Assembly: GCA_902497145.1 (NCBI GenBank)
Contig: CABVDR010000091.1
Span: forward strand, 1 to 8,127
Source of the DNA: an uncultured Oscillospiraceae bacterium
GTDB taxonomy: Bacteria; Bacillota; Clostridia; Oscillospirales; Oscillospiraceae
Direction: 5' to 3'
DNA: 8,127 nt
Positions 1 through 6,424 of the stretch are shown here, piece by piece (positions within the stretch are counted from its first letter, which is position 1; each line of letters starts with the position of its first letter). The position numbers and the translations under genes were made by a program. The notes beneath the pieces were generated by a model. The model did not search any database. It was not told where the DNA came from and saw nothing but the letters and a program-made list of their open reading frames with translations.

Positions 1-50
1 GGTCACAGGTCGAAGCGCACAGCTTCCTCTCAGCCCGTTTGCGAGCTCCC
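1..50 (-). promoter_or_regulatory. TPP (THI-element) riboswitch, 5' half, cut by the left window edge
   Basis: Read on the minus strand, the RNA starts with GGGAGC (50-45), a stem GCUCG-CAAA-CGGGC (46-42 with 37-33), the conserved CUGAGA (34-29 complement; GGCTGAGA-like core at 35-28), a P3a-type stem GAAGC/GCUUC (26-22 with 16-12), and then GACCTGTGACC running off the window. This order matches the conserved 5' half of the thiamine pyrophosphate aptamer, where an ACC...ACCUGAUCUGG segment follows. The second half, including the GAUCUGG and P4/P5 part, would lie left of position 1. Known biology: these elements repress thiamine synthesis or transport genes when TPP is bound. The gene it controls is outside the window, so its identity is only inferred. 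Confidence 0.82.
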
Positions 51-95
51 TTTTTCATTTTGTAGACCGCGGTGGAACGCGGCCTGCTGGGAAAT

Positions 96-123
96 ATTAT
101 AGCACGGGAAAACAGGATTGCAA
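96..123 (-). promoter_or_regulatory. Extended -10 promoter of the TPP-riboswitch transcript
   Basis: On the minus strand a perfect TATAAT (101-96) is preceded by TGC, giving the extended -10 form TGCTATAAT. A -35-like TTGCAA (123-118) lies 16 bases upstream. Transcription should start near 89, about 40 bases before the riboswitch. A small hairpin CCGCG-GTGGAA-CGCGG (68-83) lies in that 5' segment. The -35 hexamer is palindromic and is also usable by the cdd promoter on the other strand. Confidence 0.7.
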
Positions 124-146
124 GTTTTTTTCTGCTGGGGTATGCT
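118..146 (+). promoter_or_regulatory. Probable promoter of cdd
   Basis: TTGCAA (118-123), a 17-base spacer and TATGCT (141-146, 4 of 6 consensus) face the cytidine deaminase gene. The start would be near 153, giving a leader of about 40 bases. The leader contains a GC hairpin CCCGC-TTTGGA-GCGGG (161-176) directly before the ribosome site. The call rests on hexamers and spacing only. Confidence 0.45.
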
Positions 147-192
147 AGAGGGGAAAGATACCCGCTTTGGAGCGGGAAAAGGAGGCAGAACG

Positions 193-594
193 ATGACCGA
201 CGAGGAACTGGTGGACAAAGCGCTGCAGATGCGGCAATTTTCCTATGCGCCCTACTCCCACTTTGCCGTGGGTGCGGCCCTTTTGTGTGAGGACGGAGCG
301 GTATTTACCGGCTGCAATGTGGAAAACGCGGCCTATGGCTCCACGATCTGCGCGGAACGTACCGCCTTGGTGAAGGCGGTCAGCGAGGGATATGCTGGGG
401 GCTGGGTTACTTTGGCCATTGCGGGCAGCGGGGAGGACTTTTGCTGGCCCTGCGGCGCCTGTCGTCAAATGCTGTATGAATTTGCGCCGAAGTTGCGGGT
501 ACTGGCGGTCAATCGCCGCGGACAGTTTCGGCAGGCGACCCTCTCGGAGCTGCTGCCCATGGGCTTTGGTCCCGAGTCGCTGAACGGAAATTGA
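193..594 (+). CDS. cdd: Cytidine deaminase
   Basis: This 133-residue protein is a small, tetramer-type cytidine deaminase, a cytosolic zinc enzyme of pyrimidine salvage that converts cytidine and deoxycytidine to uridine and deoxyuridine. It shows the N-terminal substrate-binding stretch YAPYSHFAVGAAL (about residues 16-28), the catalytic segment NVENAAYG followed by TICAERTA (first zinc Cys and the proton-shuttling Glu), and PCGACRQ with the other two zinc cysteines. All three zinc ligands and the catalytic Glu are present, and the length is normal for the family. The ATG at 193 was chosen because AGGAGG (180-185) lies 7 bases upstream; a longer in-frame reading from 118 would run through the promoter. 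It diverges from the riboswitch transcript. The next gene follows after 74 bases and is not functionally related. Confidence 0.95.
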   Translation: MTDEELVDKALQMRQFSYAPYSHFAVGAALLCEDGAVFTGCNVENAAYGSTICAERTALVKAVSEGYAGGWVTLAIAGSGEDFCWPCGACRQMLYEFAPKLRVLAVNRRGQFRQATLSELLPMGFGPESLNGN

Positions 595-611
595 AAATCA
601 CCCGTGCATAG

Positions 612-639
612 TTTGCACACAGGCTGGAAATGCTATCCC
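612..639 (+). promoter_or_regulatory. Weak candidate promoter of the DUF378 gene
   Basis: TTTGCA (612-617) is followed after 16 bases by TATCCC (634-639), which is preceded by TGC as in other extended -10 boxes of this window. The start would fall near 646, just before the ribosome site at 654-660. Both hexamers are poor, so read-through from cdd is an equally good explanation. A short GTGCA/TGCAC hairpin (604-618) overlaps the -35 box and has no T tract, so it is not a terminator. Confidence 0.28.
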
Positions 640-668
640 CGGAACCCAATCCGAGGAGGTAATCTGAC

Positions 669-872
669 GTGATCATGGACAAGATCGCCCTGGCCCTGCT
701 GATTATCGGCGGGCTTAACTGGGGCAGCGTGGGACTGTTCCAGTTTGATTTGGTGGCCTTTGTCGGCGGTGGTTCGGATGGCCTGATCAGCCGGGTGATT
801 TACACTGTGGTGGGTCTGTCGGCCCTGTGGTGTATTACACTGCTGTTTCGGGACACAGATAAAAACCACTGA
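669..872 (+). CDS. DUF378 family small membrane protein
   Basis: This 67-residue protein has two hydrophobic helices (about residues 5-25 and 38-59) and the family hallmark IIGGLNWGSVGLFQFDLVA near the N terminus, matching DUF378 (YuzA-like) inner-membrane proteins. The second helix is followed by a short charged tail FRDTDKNH. No biochemical role is established for the family. The GTG at 669 is preferred because AGGAGGT (654-660) lies 8 bases upstream. The ATG two codons later (675) would sit 14 bases from it, so either start is possible, with a difference of only two residues. The gene stands between cdd and a strong terminator and is probably transcribed with cdd or from its own weak promoter. 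Confidence 0.85.
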   Translation: MIMDKIALALLIIGGLNWGSVGLFQFDLVAFVGGGSDGLISRVIYTVVGLSALWCITLLFRDTDKNH

Positions 873-887
873 CCCCAAGCAAGAAAA

Positions 888-924
888 ACAGGAGGCAGTC
901 CTGAGAGACTGCCTCCTGTTTTTT
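888..924. terminator. Strong two-way intrinsic terminator
   Basis: A perfect 13-bp stem (888-900 with 907-919) closes a 6-base loop. It is followed on the plus strand by a T run, and on the minus strand it is also followed by a T run because A residues precede the stem (884-888). It separates the plus-strand cdd/DUF378 genes from the converging ABC operon and can end transcripts from both sides. Confidence 0.92.
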
Positions 925-940
925 GTACAAAAGAGGGGGA

Positions 941-2278
941 TTATTCGTTTTTGATGGCCTCCAGGGCGGAGATGCGTACCGCCTTGCTGGCCGGATAGTA
1001 GCCGGCTCCCAGGCCGATCACAACGGAGAACACCAGGGAAAAGACCAGCAGCCACCAGGGAATCACAGAGACCCTGGTCACATCCCTGCATCCCAGCAGG
1101 GTAGTGAGAAAGTCTGACGGGCTGAGGGCGGCGGCAACCAAGTTAATGGCGGCAGACAGGAGCAGACTGAACACGCAGCCCAACAGGCCGCCGATCAGAC
1201 CGATGGCCCCCGCCTCGGTCAAAAACATGGCGCGGATATCAGAAACCGGGCAGCCCAGAGCCTTCATAATGCCGATCTCCCGGGTACGCTCCGAGATAGA
1301 CATAATCATGGTATTGATGATGCCCAGAGTAGCCACCAGCAGGGAGATGGCTCCCAACCCGCCCAGCATCATCTGCTGCTGCTGGGCCTCTTTTTCCATG
1401 GGCTTGCGCACCTCTTCCATGGACTCGGTGGTGTATCCCATGGCCTTGATCCGGTTTTCCACCCCCTCGACCCGATTGACCCGGGACACCTTGACCAGAA
1501 TGGAATCATAGACCACGTCGGACTTTGAGACGCCATTGATCTGAGCCTGTAAGTGGAGCAGATCCTCCATGGGGATCAGGATGCCTTCCGCAGTCTCGTT
1601 GCCCTTGGAGTAGTCGGCCTTAATTTTTCCGACCAGATCCACCGGGACAGAGAACAGACCGGAATCCGTCTCGATTACCATGGTGCAGGGGCGGTCCAGG
1701 GGGTCAAAGAAGGGATCTGGTACCGTGAGTTGGTTTCCCTGATCGTCCCACTCGCCGTCAAAGCGGTCGATGATATCCGCCCCCTCCGGTAAGGTGGTAT
1801 CCCGGAAATTATAGGCGAAATACTCGCCCATTACGGCCTGACCTGACTGAATGGCCGGTGTTCCCTGTAAAAACTCATAGCCCATGTCCTCCATGGCGGA
1901 GGTATCCACCCCCACCACGTTGGTCCATTCAGCCAGGTAGTGCCCATTGGAGCCGGTGGAGAGAGTGACCGAGTTGACATCTAAAGTGAGCTTGGGGGTG
2001 ACGGCGGCCACGCCGTCCATCTCCCGCAGCTGGCGCAAAAGTGTGTCGTCCAGTCTGCCGCTGCTGCGATTGCTGGAAGGGGCACGAACCGTGATGATGG
2101 TCAGGTCGCCCAGACTGGAAAGTACCTTTTCCCGGGCCTCCCGCATTCCTATCCCCAGGGAGACCATGATGATAATGGAGGAGCAGCCGATGAGCATTCC
2201 CAGGATTGTGAGCACAGTGCGGGCCTTCCGGCGCAGAAGGTTCTGCACACATAGGTGAAGCAGATCTTGCCGGCTCAC
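941..2278 (-). CDS. ABC transporter permease, MacB/FtsX type
   Basis: This 445-residue membrane protein has the MacB architecture: an N-terminal helix after LLRRKARTVLTILG (about 15-42), a large extracytoplasmic domain (about 45-300), and three C-terminal helices of the FtsX domain (about 305-328, 350-385 and 408-430). The motif SERTREIGIMKALG (329-342) follows the second helix, and a PASKAVRISALEAI-type ending is typical of this class. Family members move or mechanically couple substrates such as peptides, lipoproteins or antibiotics across the envelope; the substrate here cannot be read from sequence. The GTG at 2278 is preferred to the upstream in-frame GTG at 2293, because GGAGGA (2292-2287) sits about 8 bases before it and it forms a GTGA overlap with the ATPase stop, implying translational coupling. 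No HlyD/MacA-type adaptor gene is present in the window. It is the last gene before the terminator at 888-924. Confidence 0.93.
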   Translation of the reverse strand: MSRQDLLHLCVQNLLRRKARTVLTILGMLIGCSSIIIMVSLGIGMREAREKVLSSLGDLTIITVRAPSSNRSSGRLDDTLLRQLREMDGVAAVTPKLTLDVNSVTLSTGSNGHYLAEWTNVVGVDTSAMEDMGYEFLQGTPAIQSGQAVMGEYFAYNFRDTTLPEGADIIDRFDGEWDDQGNQLTVPDPFFDPLDRPCTMVIETDSGLFSVPVDLVGKIKADYSKGNETAEGILIPMEDLLHLQAQINGVSKSDVVYDSILVKVSRVNRVEGVENRIKAMGYTTESMEEVRKPMEKEAQQQQMMLGGLGAISLLVATLGIINTMIMSISERTREIGIMKALGCPVSDIRAMFLTEAGAIGLIGGLLGCVFSLLLSAAINLVAAALSPSDFLTTLLGCRDVTRVSVIPWWLLVFSLVFSVVIGLGAGYYPASKAVRISALEAIKNE

Positions 2279-3084
2279 GCCTGGGTCCTCCACATGCCAA
2301 AGGTCTCCTCCATAGTACCGGAATAGCGGGATGGAGCGGTGCGGCGGGGGTATTCCTTCACGGGATAAATTTTCCTCCTGGTGTACTCATCGCTGACCAC
2401 CTTGCCGTCCAGAAGAGTGACCACCCGATGGGCGTAGGAGGCCATTTCCGGGTCGTGGGAGACCAAAATGACAGTCTGGTGAAAATCCCGGGCAAAGCTG
2501 CAGATCATGTCCATGACTGCAAGGGTGGTTTTGGAATCCAGGTTCCCGGTGGGTTCATCGGCAAAAACCACATCGGGGCGGGCAATAAAGGCCCGAGCGA
2601 TGCCAACCCGCTGCTGTTGGCCGCCGGACATCTGGTTGGGAAAGTGGTTGAGCCGGTGGCCCAGGCCCACCCGTTCCAGCAGATCCCGGGCCAGCTGCTC
2701 CCGCCGTGCCTTGGGGATTCCCCGGAACATCAGGGGCAGGGCCACATTTTCCGTGGCGGTCAGATTAGGCAGCAGATTGTAGGATTGAAATACAAATCCC
2801 ATGCGCCGCTGGCGAAAATTAGTCAGCTGCACCTCGTCCAGCTGGGAGACAGACACGCCGCCAATACATACCTCGCCCCGGGTGGGTTTCTCCAGTCCGG
2901 CCAGTTGGTTGAGCAGGGTGCTCTTTCCGGATCCGGAGGGGCCGAAAATACAGCAGATTTCCCCCCGGGTTATATTTAGATCAATGCCTCGAAGTACCTC
3001 CACCGTTTCCTCTCCGACAGAGTACTGCTTCCATAGATTTGTCACTTCGATGATGGGTTGGCTGCGCAGGCTGCTCTCGTTCAT
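2275..3084 (-). CDS. ABC transporter ATP-binding protein, LolD/MacB type
   Basis: This 269-residue cytosolic ATPase has all catalytic motifs: Walker A GPSGSGKST (48-56), Q-loop VFQSYNLLPNLTATENV (Q100), signature SGGQQQRVGIARA (153-165), Walker B VVFADEP (172-178, Glu177) and the switch histidine in LVSHDP (His210). The Q-loop and GNLD D-loop are those of the LolD/MacB/BceA group. After the normal end near residue 232 there is a charged extension of about 37 residues rich in Arg, Lys and Pro, with no recognised domain. The ATG at 3084 was chosen because AAAGGGGGG (3100-3092) sits 7 bases upstream; a reading from 3138 would add 18 residues without a ribosome site. It pairs with the permease encoded 3' of it, with a 4-base overlap. 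It lies downstream of the kinase gene, across a terminator-like hairpin. Confidence 0.95.
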   Translation of the reverse strand: MNESSLRSQPIIEVTNLWKQYSVGEETVEVLRGIDLNITRGEICCIFGPSGSGKSTLLNQLAGLEKPTRGEVCIGGVSVSQLDEVQLTNFRQRRMGFVFQSYNLLPNLTATENVALPLMFRGIPKARREQLARDLLERVGLGHRLNHFPNQMSGGQQQRVGIARAFIARPDVVFADEPTGNLDSKTTLAVMDMICSFARDFHQTVILVSHDPEMASYAHRVVTLLDGKVVSDEYTRRKIYPVKEYPRRTAPSRYSGTMEETFGMWRTQA

Positions 3085-3109
3085 GGGCAGGCCCCCCTTT
3101 CTGAATTGG

Positions 3110-3137
3110 ATCATACTCCGGCAAGCTTTAATGCCCA
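3110..3137 (-). promoter_or_regulatory. Weak candidate promoter of the ABC genes
   Basis: On the minus strand TATGAT (3115-3110, 5 of 6) is preceded at 16 bases by TGGGCA (3137-3132, 4 of 6). It lies between the hairpin at 3161-3203 and the ATPase start and would give a leader under 20 bases. It could allow ABC expression independent of the kinase/regulator transcript. The evidence is hexamer matching only. Confidence 0.25.
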
Positions 3138-3160
3138 TTTGTCCGGGGTTAAAGTTTGTA

Positions 3161-3203
3161 AAGAAAAGAACAACCTTTCCGACTGGGGCCGGAAAGGCTG
3201 TTC
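3161..3203 (-). terminator. Intrinsic terminator or attenuator between kinase and ABC genes
   Basis: On the minus strand GAACAGCCTTTCCG (3203-3190) pairs with CGGAAAGGTTGTTC (3181-3168), a 14-bp stem with one G-T pair and an 8-base loop, followed by TTTTCTTT. It begins 10 bases after the kinase stop codon. As it lies inside a same-strand cluster, it should lower or separate expression of the ABC pair relative to the two-component genes. Confidence 0.82.
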
Positions 3204-3213
3204 CTTGTACGAC

Positions 3214-4818
3214 TTATTCTGCTGTGGAAGCGGGGTCCAAAGGCAGACGAAGGATAAATTCTGTGCTGCGGCCGGGGGCGGGGTGAGAGGCAAGCTCAAT
3301 GCTGCCGCCGTGCTTTTCCATGATCCGGCGGGTAATGGCAAGGCCGAGTCCGCTGCCGGTGCCGGAGCGTGCGTCGCTGCCCACCACAAAGGGCTCAAAG
3401 ATGTACGGGATCCGTTCCGGCGGAATGCCGGAACCGTTGTCCGCCACCTTCATGCGGGCAGAAGAACCCTCCACATCCACGTCGAAAAACAAAACTGTGC
3501 CCAGGCGGTTGTGGCGCAGGGCATTGGAGAGCAGGTTGTCCAGCACCCGACGGAACTGGAGGGGATCCAGCTGGCAGAAGATGGCCCGCTCGGGAATGGA
3601 GATTTCCAGAGAGAAGCCAGCCAGGTCGATCTCTTCGTACTTACCTGCCAGGTACTCCCGCAGAAATTCGCACAGATCGGTGCGCTCGGGGTGAAGGATA
3701 AACTCCGGATGCTCCACCTTGCTGTATTCGTGGAAGGCGTTGACCAGCTCGGTGAGGGCCTCGGCCTTGCTCTGAATGGCACGCAGGTACCGGGTCTGCT
3801 CCTCTGGAGGGACCTTGCCGTCACAGATGGCGTCAATGTAGCCGGCAATGACGGTGATGGGGGTCTTTAGATCGTGGGAGATATCGGCAATGAGCTTCTG
3901 CCGTCCCTCATCCAGAATGCGGCGCTGCCGCTCACTCTCGGCCAGTCGGTCGGAGAAGCGGTCAAAGCTTTCACCGATGCGGCGGATCTCCAATGTGCCG
4001 CCGCACTCGCCCACCCGGGCCAGGCGGCCCTCGGACTGGGAGACCACTGCGTCGTTGAGCTTGCGCAGAGGCCGGCCGATTTTCCGGCTCAGCCACCAGA
4101 TAAACAGCCCTGCGTCGGCCAGAAACAGGGGCAGGAACAGCAGCCAGATGGCCCGGGACTGGTTATAGTGCTTCAAATAATCGGCCTCGTTCCACAGAGC
4201 CTCCCGCAGAAGCAGGGTCATGTTCTCTCCCTGACTGCTCACAAACGAGGCACACTGAATGGCGCTGTCGGAGTAGCGGGTACCGGTAAGCAGCTGATAT
4301 TCCCGGGGGGTGTAGTAATCTTTGCCGTCCTGCAGACTGCCGAAGATCACCTGAAAATTCTGATCCAGTGCCATCAGATCCACAGACTCCTCGTGATCGT
4401 CGTCAGCAAAGGTGTGCTTGATGACCAGATAGCTGGCATTGCTCTTGTGCTGGGTCATATCATAGGAGTCAATGAAAATGTTGCTGCCATAGCGTGGGAT
4501 GCAGGAGAGCTCCTGTTGGGTGTAGGAGGGGTCATAGTCCCCGGTGGAGGCATAGACCAGCCTCCCGCTGCTGTCATAGACCGCAAAAGAATCCCCGCCG
4601 TTGCTCAGGTAACGGCGCAGGCTGTCGTATTTCCCTTCGGACAGGGCAGGGTCAGCCAGCAGGGAAGTCCAGTCGGACAGAGCATAAAAGGAGGCAAGGT
4701 AGTTGTTCCACAGCAGGAAAATCCCCCCGGCAATGATCAGCAGGGTAAGGGTAAAGAGGAGGTAGCTCCGGGCCAACAGACCAAACAGGCTGCCAGAGAG
4801 CTTTTTTTTACTTTTCAA
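3214..4818 (-). CDS. Two-component sensor histidine kinase, membrane-bound
   Basis: This 534-residue sensor has an N-terminal membrane helix (about 17-38), an extracytoplasmic domain of roughly 180 residues (40-220), a second helix (about 223-243), a HAMP linker (about 245-298), a HisKA domain with ISHDLKTP (phospho-acceptor His315), and a HATPase domain. The ATPase domain shows the N box LDNLLSNALRHN (Asn428, Asn432), the G1 box ADNGSGIP (459-466), the F box FEPF (474-477) and the G2 box GTGSGLGLA (486-494). All catalytic parts are intact. The large outside domain argues against the short-loop BceS type of intramembrane sensor; its ligand is unknown. The start is a TTG at 4818, overlapping the end of the regulator gene by 11 bases, with GGGG about 7 bases upstream. 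No better ATG lies nearby, so the exact start is uncertain. Its partner is the regulator encoded immediately 5'. Confidence 0.93.
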   Translation of the reverse strand: MKSKKKLSGSLFGLLARSYLLFTLTLLIIAGGIFLLWNNYLASFYALSDWTSLLADPALSEGKYDSLRRYLSNGGDSFAVYDSSGRLVYASTGDYDPSYTQQELSCIPRYGSNIFIDSYDMTQHKSNASYLVIKHTFADDDHEESVDLMALDQNFQVIFGSLQDGKDYYTPREYQLLTGTRYSDSAIQCASFVSSQGENMTLLLREALWNEADYLKHYNQSRAIWLLFLPLFLADAGLFIWWLSRKIGRPLRKLNDAVVSQSEGRLARVGECGGTLEIRRIGESFDRFSDRLAESERQRRILDEGRQKLIADISHDLKTPITVIAGYIDAICDGKVPPEEQTRYLRAIQSKAEALTELVNAFHEYSKVEHPEFILHPERTDLCEFLREYLAGKYEEIDLAGFSLEISIPERAIFCQLDPLQFRRVLDNLLSNALRHNRLGTVLFFDVDVEGSSARMKVADNGSGIPPERIPYIFEPFVVGSDARSGTGSGLGLAITRRIMEKHGGSIELASHPAPGRSTEFILRLPLDPASTAE

Positions 4819-5482
4819 GCTTATACCCCAATCCTCTCACGGTGATGATGTAGCGGGGACTTTTGGGATCGTCCTCGATCTTGTCCCGCAGTTTGGAGAT
4901 GTGCACCATCATAGTGTTGTCGTCTCCCTCGAAGTAGTTGCCGATGGCACCCTCATAGAGTTGGATCTTGGTGTAGATCCGGCCGGGGGAGCGCATGAGC
5001 AGAGCCAGGATCTTGTACTCCATGGGAGTGAGAAGAATCTGCTTGCCGTTTTTGGTCAGCTGGAAGGTGGTGGTGTCCAGAGTGAGCTCCCGCACGGTGA
5101 GCACATCGCCTCCGCCCCGGGAGGCCCGGCGCAGCTGGGCCTTGACCCGGGCCACGATCTCTACGGGGTTGAAGGGCTTTGCGATATAGTCGTCCGCCCC
5201 CAGATTGAGACCCAGAATCTTGTCGTTGTCCTGGCTCTTGGCTGAGAGAATGAGGATGGGGATATCACTGAATTTCCGCAGGGCGCGGGTGAGCTCAAAG
5301 CCGTTGAGCTGGGGCATCATAATGTCCAGAATCGCCATATCAGGGGACTGCTCCCGGGCCAGATCCAGGGCGCGGGCACCGTTGTCCGCCTCCAGAACCC
5401 GGAAGCCCTCGCCCTCCAGGTAGAGTTTGAGCAGGCCGCGGATATCCGCGTCGTCCTCTGCAATCAGGATTAAAGGGTTCAT
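4808..5482 (-). CDS. Two-component response regulator, OmpR/PhoB family
   Basis: This 224-residue protein has a receiver domain (1-118) and a C-terminal winged-helix DNA-binding domain (about 128-222). Receiver residues are complete: acidic Glu9-Asp10-Asp11, phosphorylation site Asp53 in ILDIMMP, Ser80 in ILILSAK, and Lys102 in AKPF. The DNA-binding domain ends with the typical TVRGLGYKLE. It is activated by the kinase encoded just downstream and binds tandem DNA half-sites as a dimer. The ATG at 5482 follows GGAGG (5496-5492) by 9 bases; the open frame extends upstream to 5680 but crosses the promoter and has no ribosome site. Its targets probably include its own promoter and perhaps the ABC genes or the divergent gene at 5663, inferred from the direct repeats in the intergenic region. 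Confidence 0.95.
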   Translation of the reverse strand: MNPLILIAEDDADIRGLLKLYLEGEGFRVLEADNGARALDLAREQSPDMAILDIMMPQLNGFELTRALRKFSDIPILILSAKSQDNDKILGLNLGADDYIAKPFNPVEIVARVKAQLRRASRGGGDVLTVRELTLDTTTFQLTKNGKQILLTPMEYKILALLMRSPGRIYTKIQLYEGAIGNYFEGDDNTMMVHISKLRDKIEDDPKSPRYIITVRGLGYKLEK

Positions 5483-5517
5483 CTTGGGCTGCCTCCTTTT
5501 ATTGTTTGTTTTGTCGC

Positions 5518-5535
5518 TTATAACGTCATTATAAC
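5518..5535 (-). promoter_or_regulatory. Extended -10 promoter with 11-bp direct repeat, regulator operon
   Basis: On the minus strand TGTTATAAT (5536-5528) is a perfect extended -10 box, about 40 bases before the regulator ribosome site. No -35 match exists at the usual distance (TATGCC at 5556-5551). The -10 box is part of an exact direct repeat, GTTATAA-TGAC-GTTATAA (5535-5529 and 5524-5518), with an 11-base period. Tandem half-sites about one helical turn apart are typical for OmpR/PhoB-family regulators, so a feedback operator is likely. The promoter call is firm; the operator role is inferred. Confidence 0.62.
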
Positions 5536-5580
5536 AAACTCCCATGGCGGGGCATAGCATGTCCAACAAAAAATTTTTAC

Positions 5581-5596
5581 TCTTAGCAAATCTTAA
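5581..5596. repeat. Direct repeat TCTTA-N5-TCTTA, possible regulator site
   Basis: TCTTAG (5581-5586) and TCTTAA (5591-5596) repeat with a 10-base period next to an A/T tract (5566-5579). The pair lies about 60 bases upstream of the regulator transcript start and about 70 bases before the divergent membrane-protein gene. Spacing suits an OmpR-type dimer, but half-sites differ from the GTTATAA pair, so it may be another protein's site or chance. Confidence 0.3.
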
Positions 5597-5662
5597 GAAA
5601 ATCCAGGGGGAATATACAGGGCCAGCCGGTAGGATGGAGAAAACACGAAAGGGGTGGAAAGA

Positions 5663-6382
5663 ATGTTTCAACTTCCCCATCTTCTGGTGCTTCTGGCCAC
5701 TGGAATCCTGGCCTGGCGGTTAGGGGCCGCCGCCCACCGGGCGGGACCGGAGCGCGTACTGGTCTGGCTGAAGGTGTGCGCGGTTATTTCTCTTTTCTTT
5801 GATCCCATCTACTGGATGTGGGAGATGAGGCAGTACGGCCAGATCCATCTGGACACGACCCTGCCCCTCTACCTGTGCTCGTTGTTTTACATGATGCTCC
5901 CCATCGCAGTTTTTTCCAAGCGGGAGAAGCTGCGGCAGATGGCGGCGGCCAATGTTTGTACCATGGGAATGCTGGGAGGCGTGCTGGGTCTGGTGTTCAA
6001 CGTCTATCTGAGCCGCTACCCCTTTTTCCACTTTGTTCCGGTGCGCAGTCTGCTCTACCACATTTTAATGGTGGCGGCGGCTACCCTGCTGTGGCGGGGC
6101 GGTGTGTACCGGCCCCAGCCCGGCGACCGGGTGCTGTGCTTTGTGCCGGTTGGGGTGCTGGTTAGCGTGTGCCTGGTGTGCAGCCGCCTGTTCGGCTGGG
6201 ACTACTGCTACACCGCCGGAGGCCTGGGCACCCCCTTGGAAACCCTGAGCCGGGCCATGCCCCGGTGGGCTTTCCTGCTGGTGCTGTACGGAGGGCTGTG
6301 GCTGCTGATGCAGGTGCTGTTTTACCGCCGGTTCTATGCCGACGAAGAGGTACAGCTCTCCTTCCGCAGATCCCGAATTTAA
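5663..6382 (+). CDS. TMEM164/YwaF-like integral membrane protein
   Basis: This 239-residue protein has about seven hydrophobic helices (roughly 5-22, 34-52, 66-84, 97-115, 128-144, 157-176, 203-221) and the conserved LPLYLCSLFYMMLPIA segment (67-82), where family members usually have LPLHLC. This and the overall pattern match the YwaF/TIGR02206 family related to animal TMEM164. Human TMEM164 has been described as a glycerophospholipid acyltransferase using a Cys and a His. Cys72 and His133 here lie in comparable segments and at similar spacing, so a lipid-acyl role is possible but untested for bacterial members. The ATG at 5663 follows AGGGG (5650-5654) by 8 bases; a GTG three codons earlier is in frame but has no spaced ribosome site. 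It diverges from the regulator gene and shares a 180-base intergenic region, so it may be in the same regulon. It ends at a two-way terminator. Confidence 0.82.
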   Translation: MFQLPHLLVLLATGILAWRLGAAAHRAGPERVLVWLKVCAVISLFFDPIYWMWEMRQYGQIHLDTTLPLYLCSLFYMMLPIAVFSKREKLRQMAAANVCTMGMLGGVLGLVFNVYLSRYPFFHFVPVRSLLYHILMVAAATLLWRGGVYRPQPGDRVLCFVPVGVLVSVCLVCSRLFGWDYCYTAGGLGTPLETLSRAMPRWAFLLVLYGGLWLLMQVLFYRRFYADEEVQLSFRRSRI

Positions 6383-6390
6383 CAAGAAGC

Positions 6391-6424
6391 AAGAAAAGAG
6401 GCCGCGTGTGCGGCCTCTTTTCTT
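6391..6424. terminator. Two-way intrinsic terminator between convergent genes
   Basis: A perfect 15-bp stem AAGAAAAGAGGCCGC/GCGGCCTCTTTTCTT (6391-6405 with 6410-6424) closes a GTGT loop. The A-rich and T-rich outer stem gives a U run in either direction. It serves both the membrane-protein gene at 5663 and the ZIP transporter gene, whose stop codon (6425-6423) touches the stem end. Confidence 0.93.

Noticed and set aside
68..83. CGCGGTGGAACGCGG resembles the T-box core AGGGTGGNACCGCG
   Set aside because: It is a self-complementary hairpin lacking a base of the core, and it lies on the strand opposite the riboswitch. No T-box stem I or terminator surrounds it.
3148..3163. Near-direct repeat GTTAAAG/GTAAAG as a regulator site before the ABC genes
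   Set aside because: The period is 9 bases and the half-sites are imperfect. It coincides with the T-rich tail of the terminator, so chance composition explains it.
3874..4845. A long plus-strand open frame (323 codons) opposite the histidine kinase gene
   Set aside because: The minus strand encodes an intact kinase with all catalytic motifs. The antisense translation is low-complexity and has no ribosome site. GC-rich codon use opens such shadow frames.
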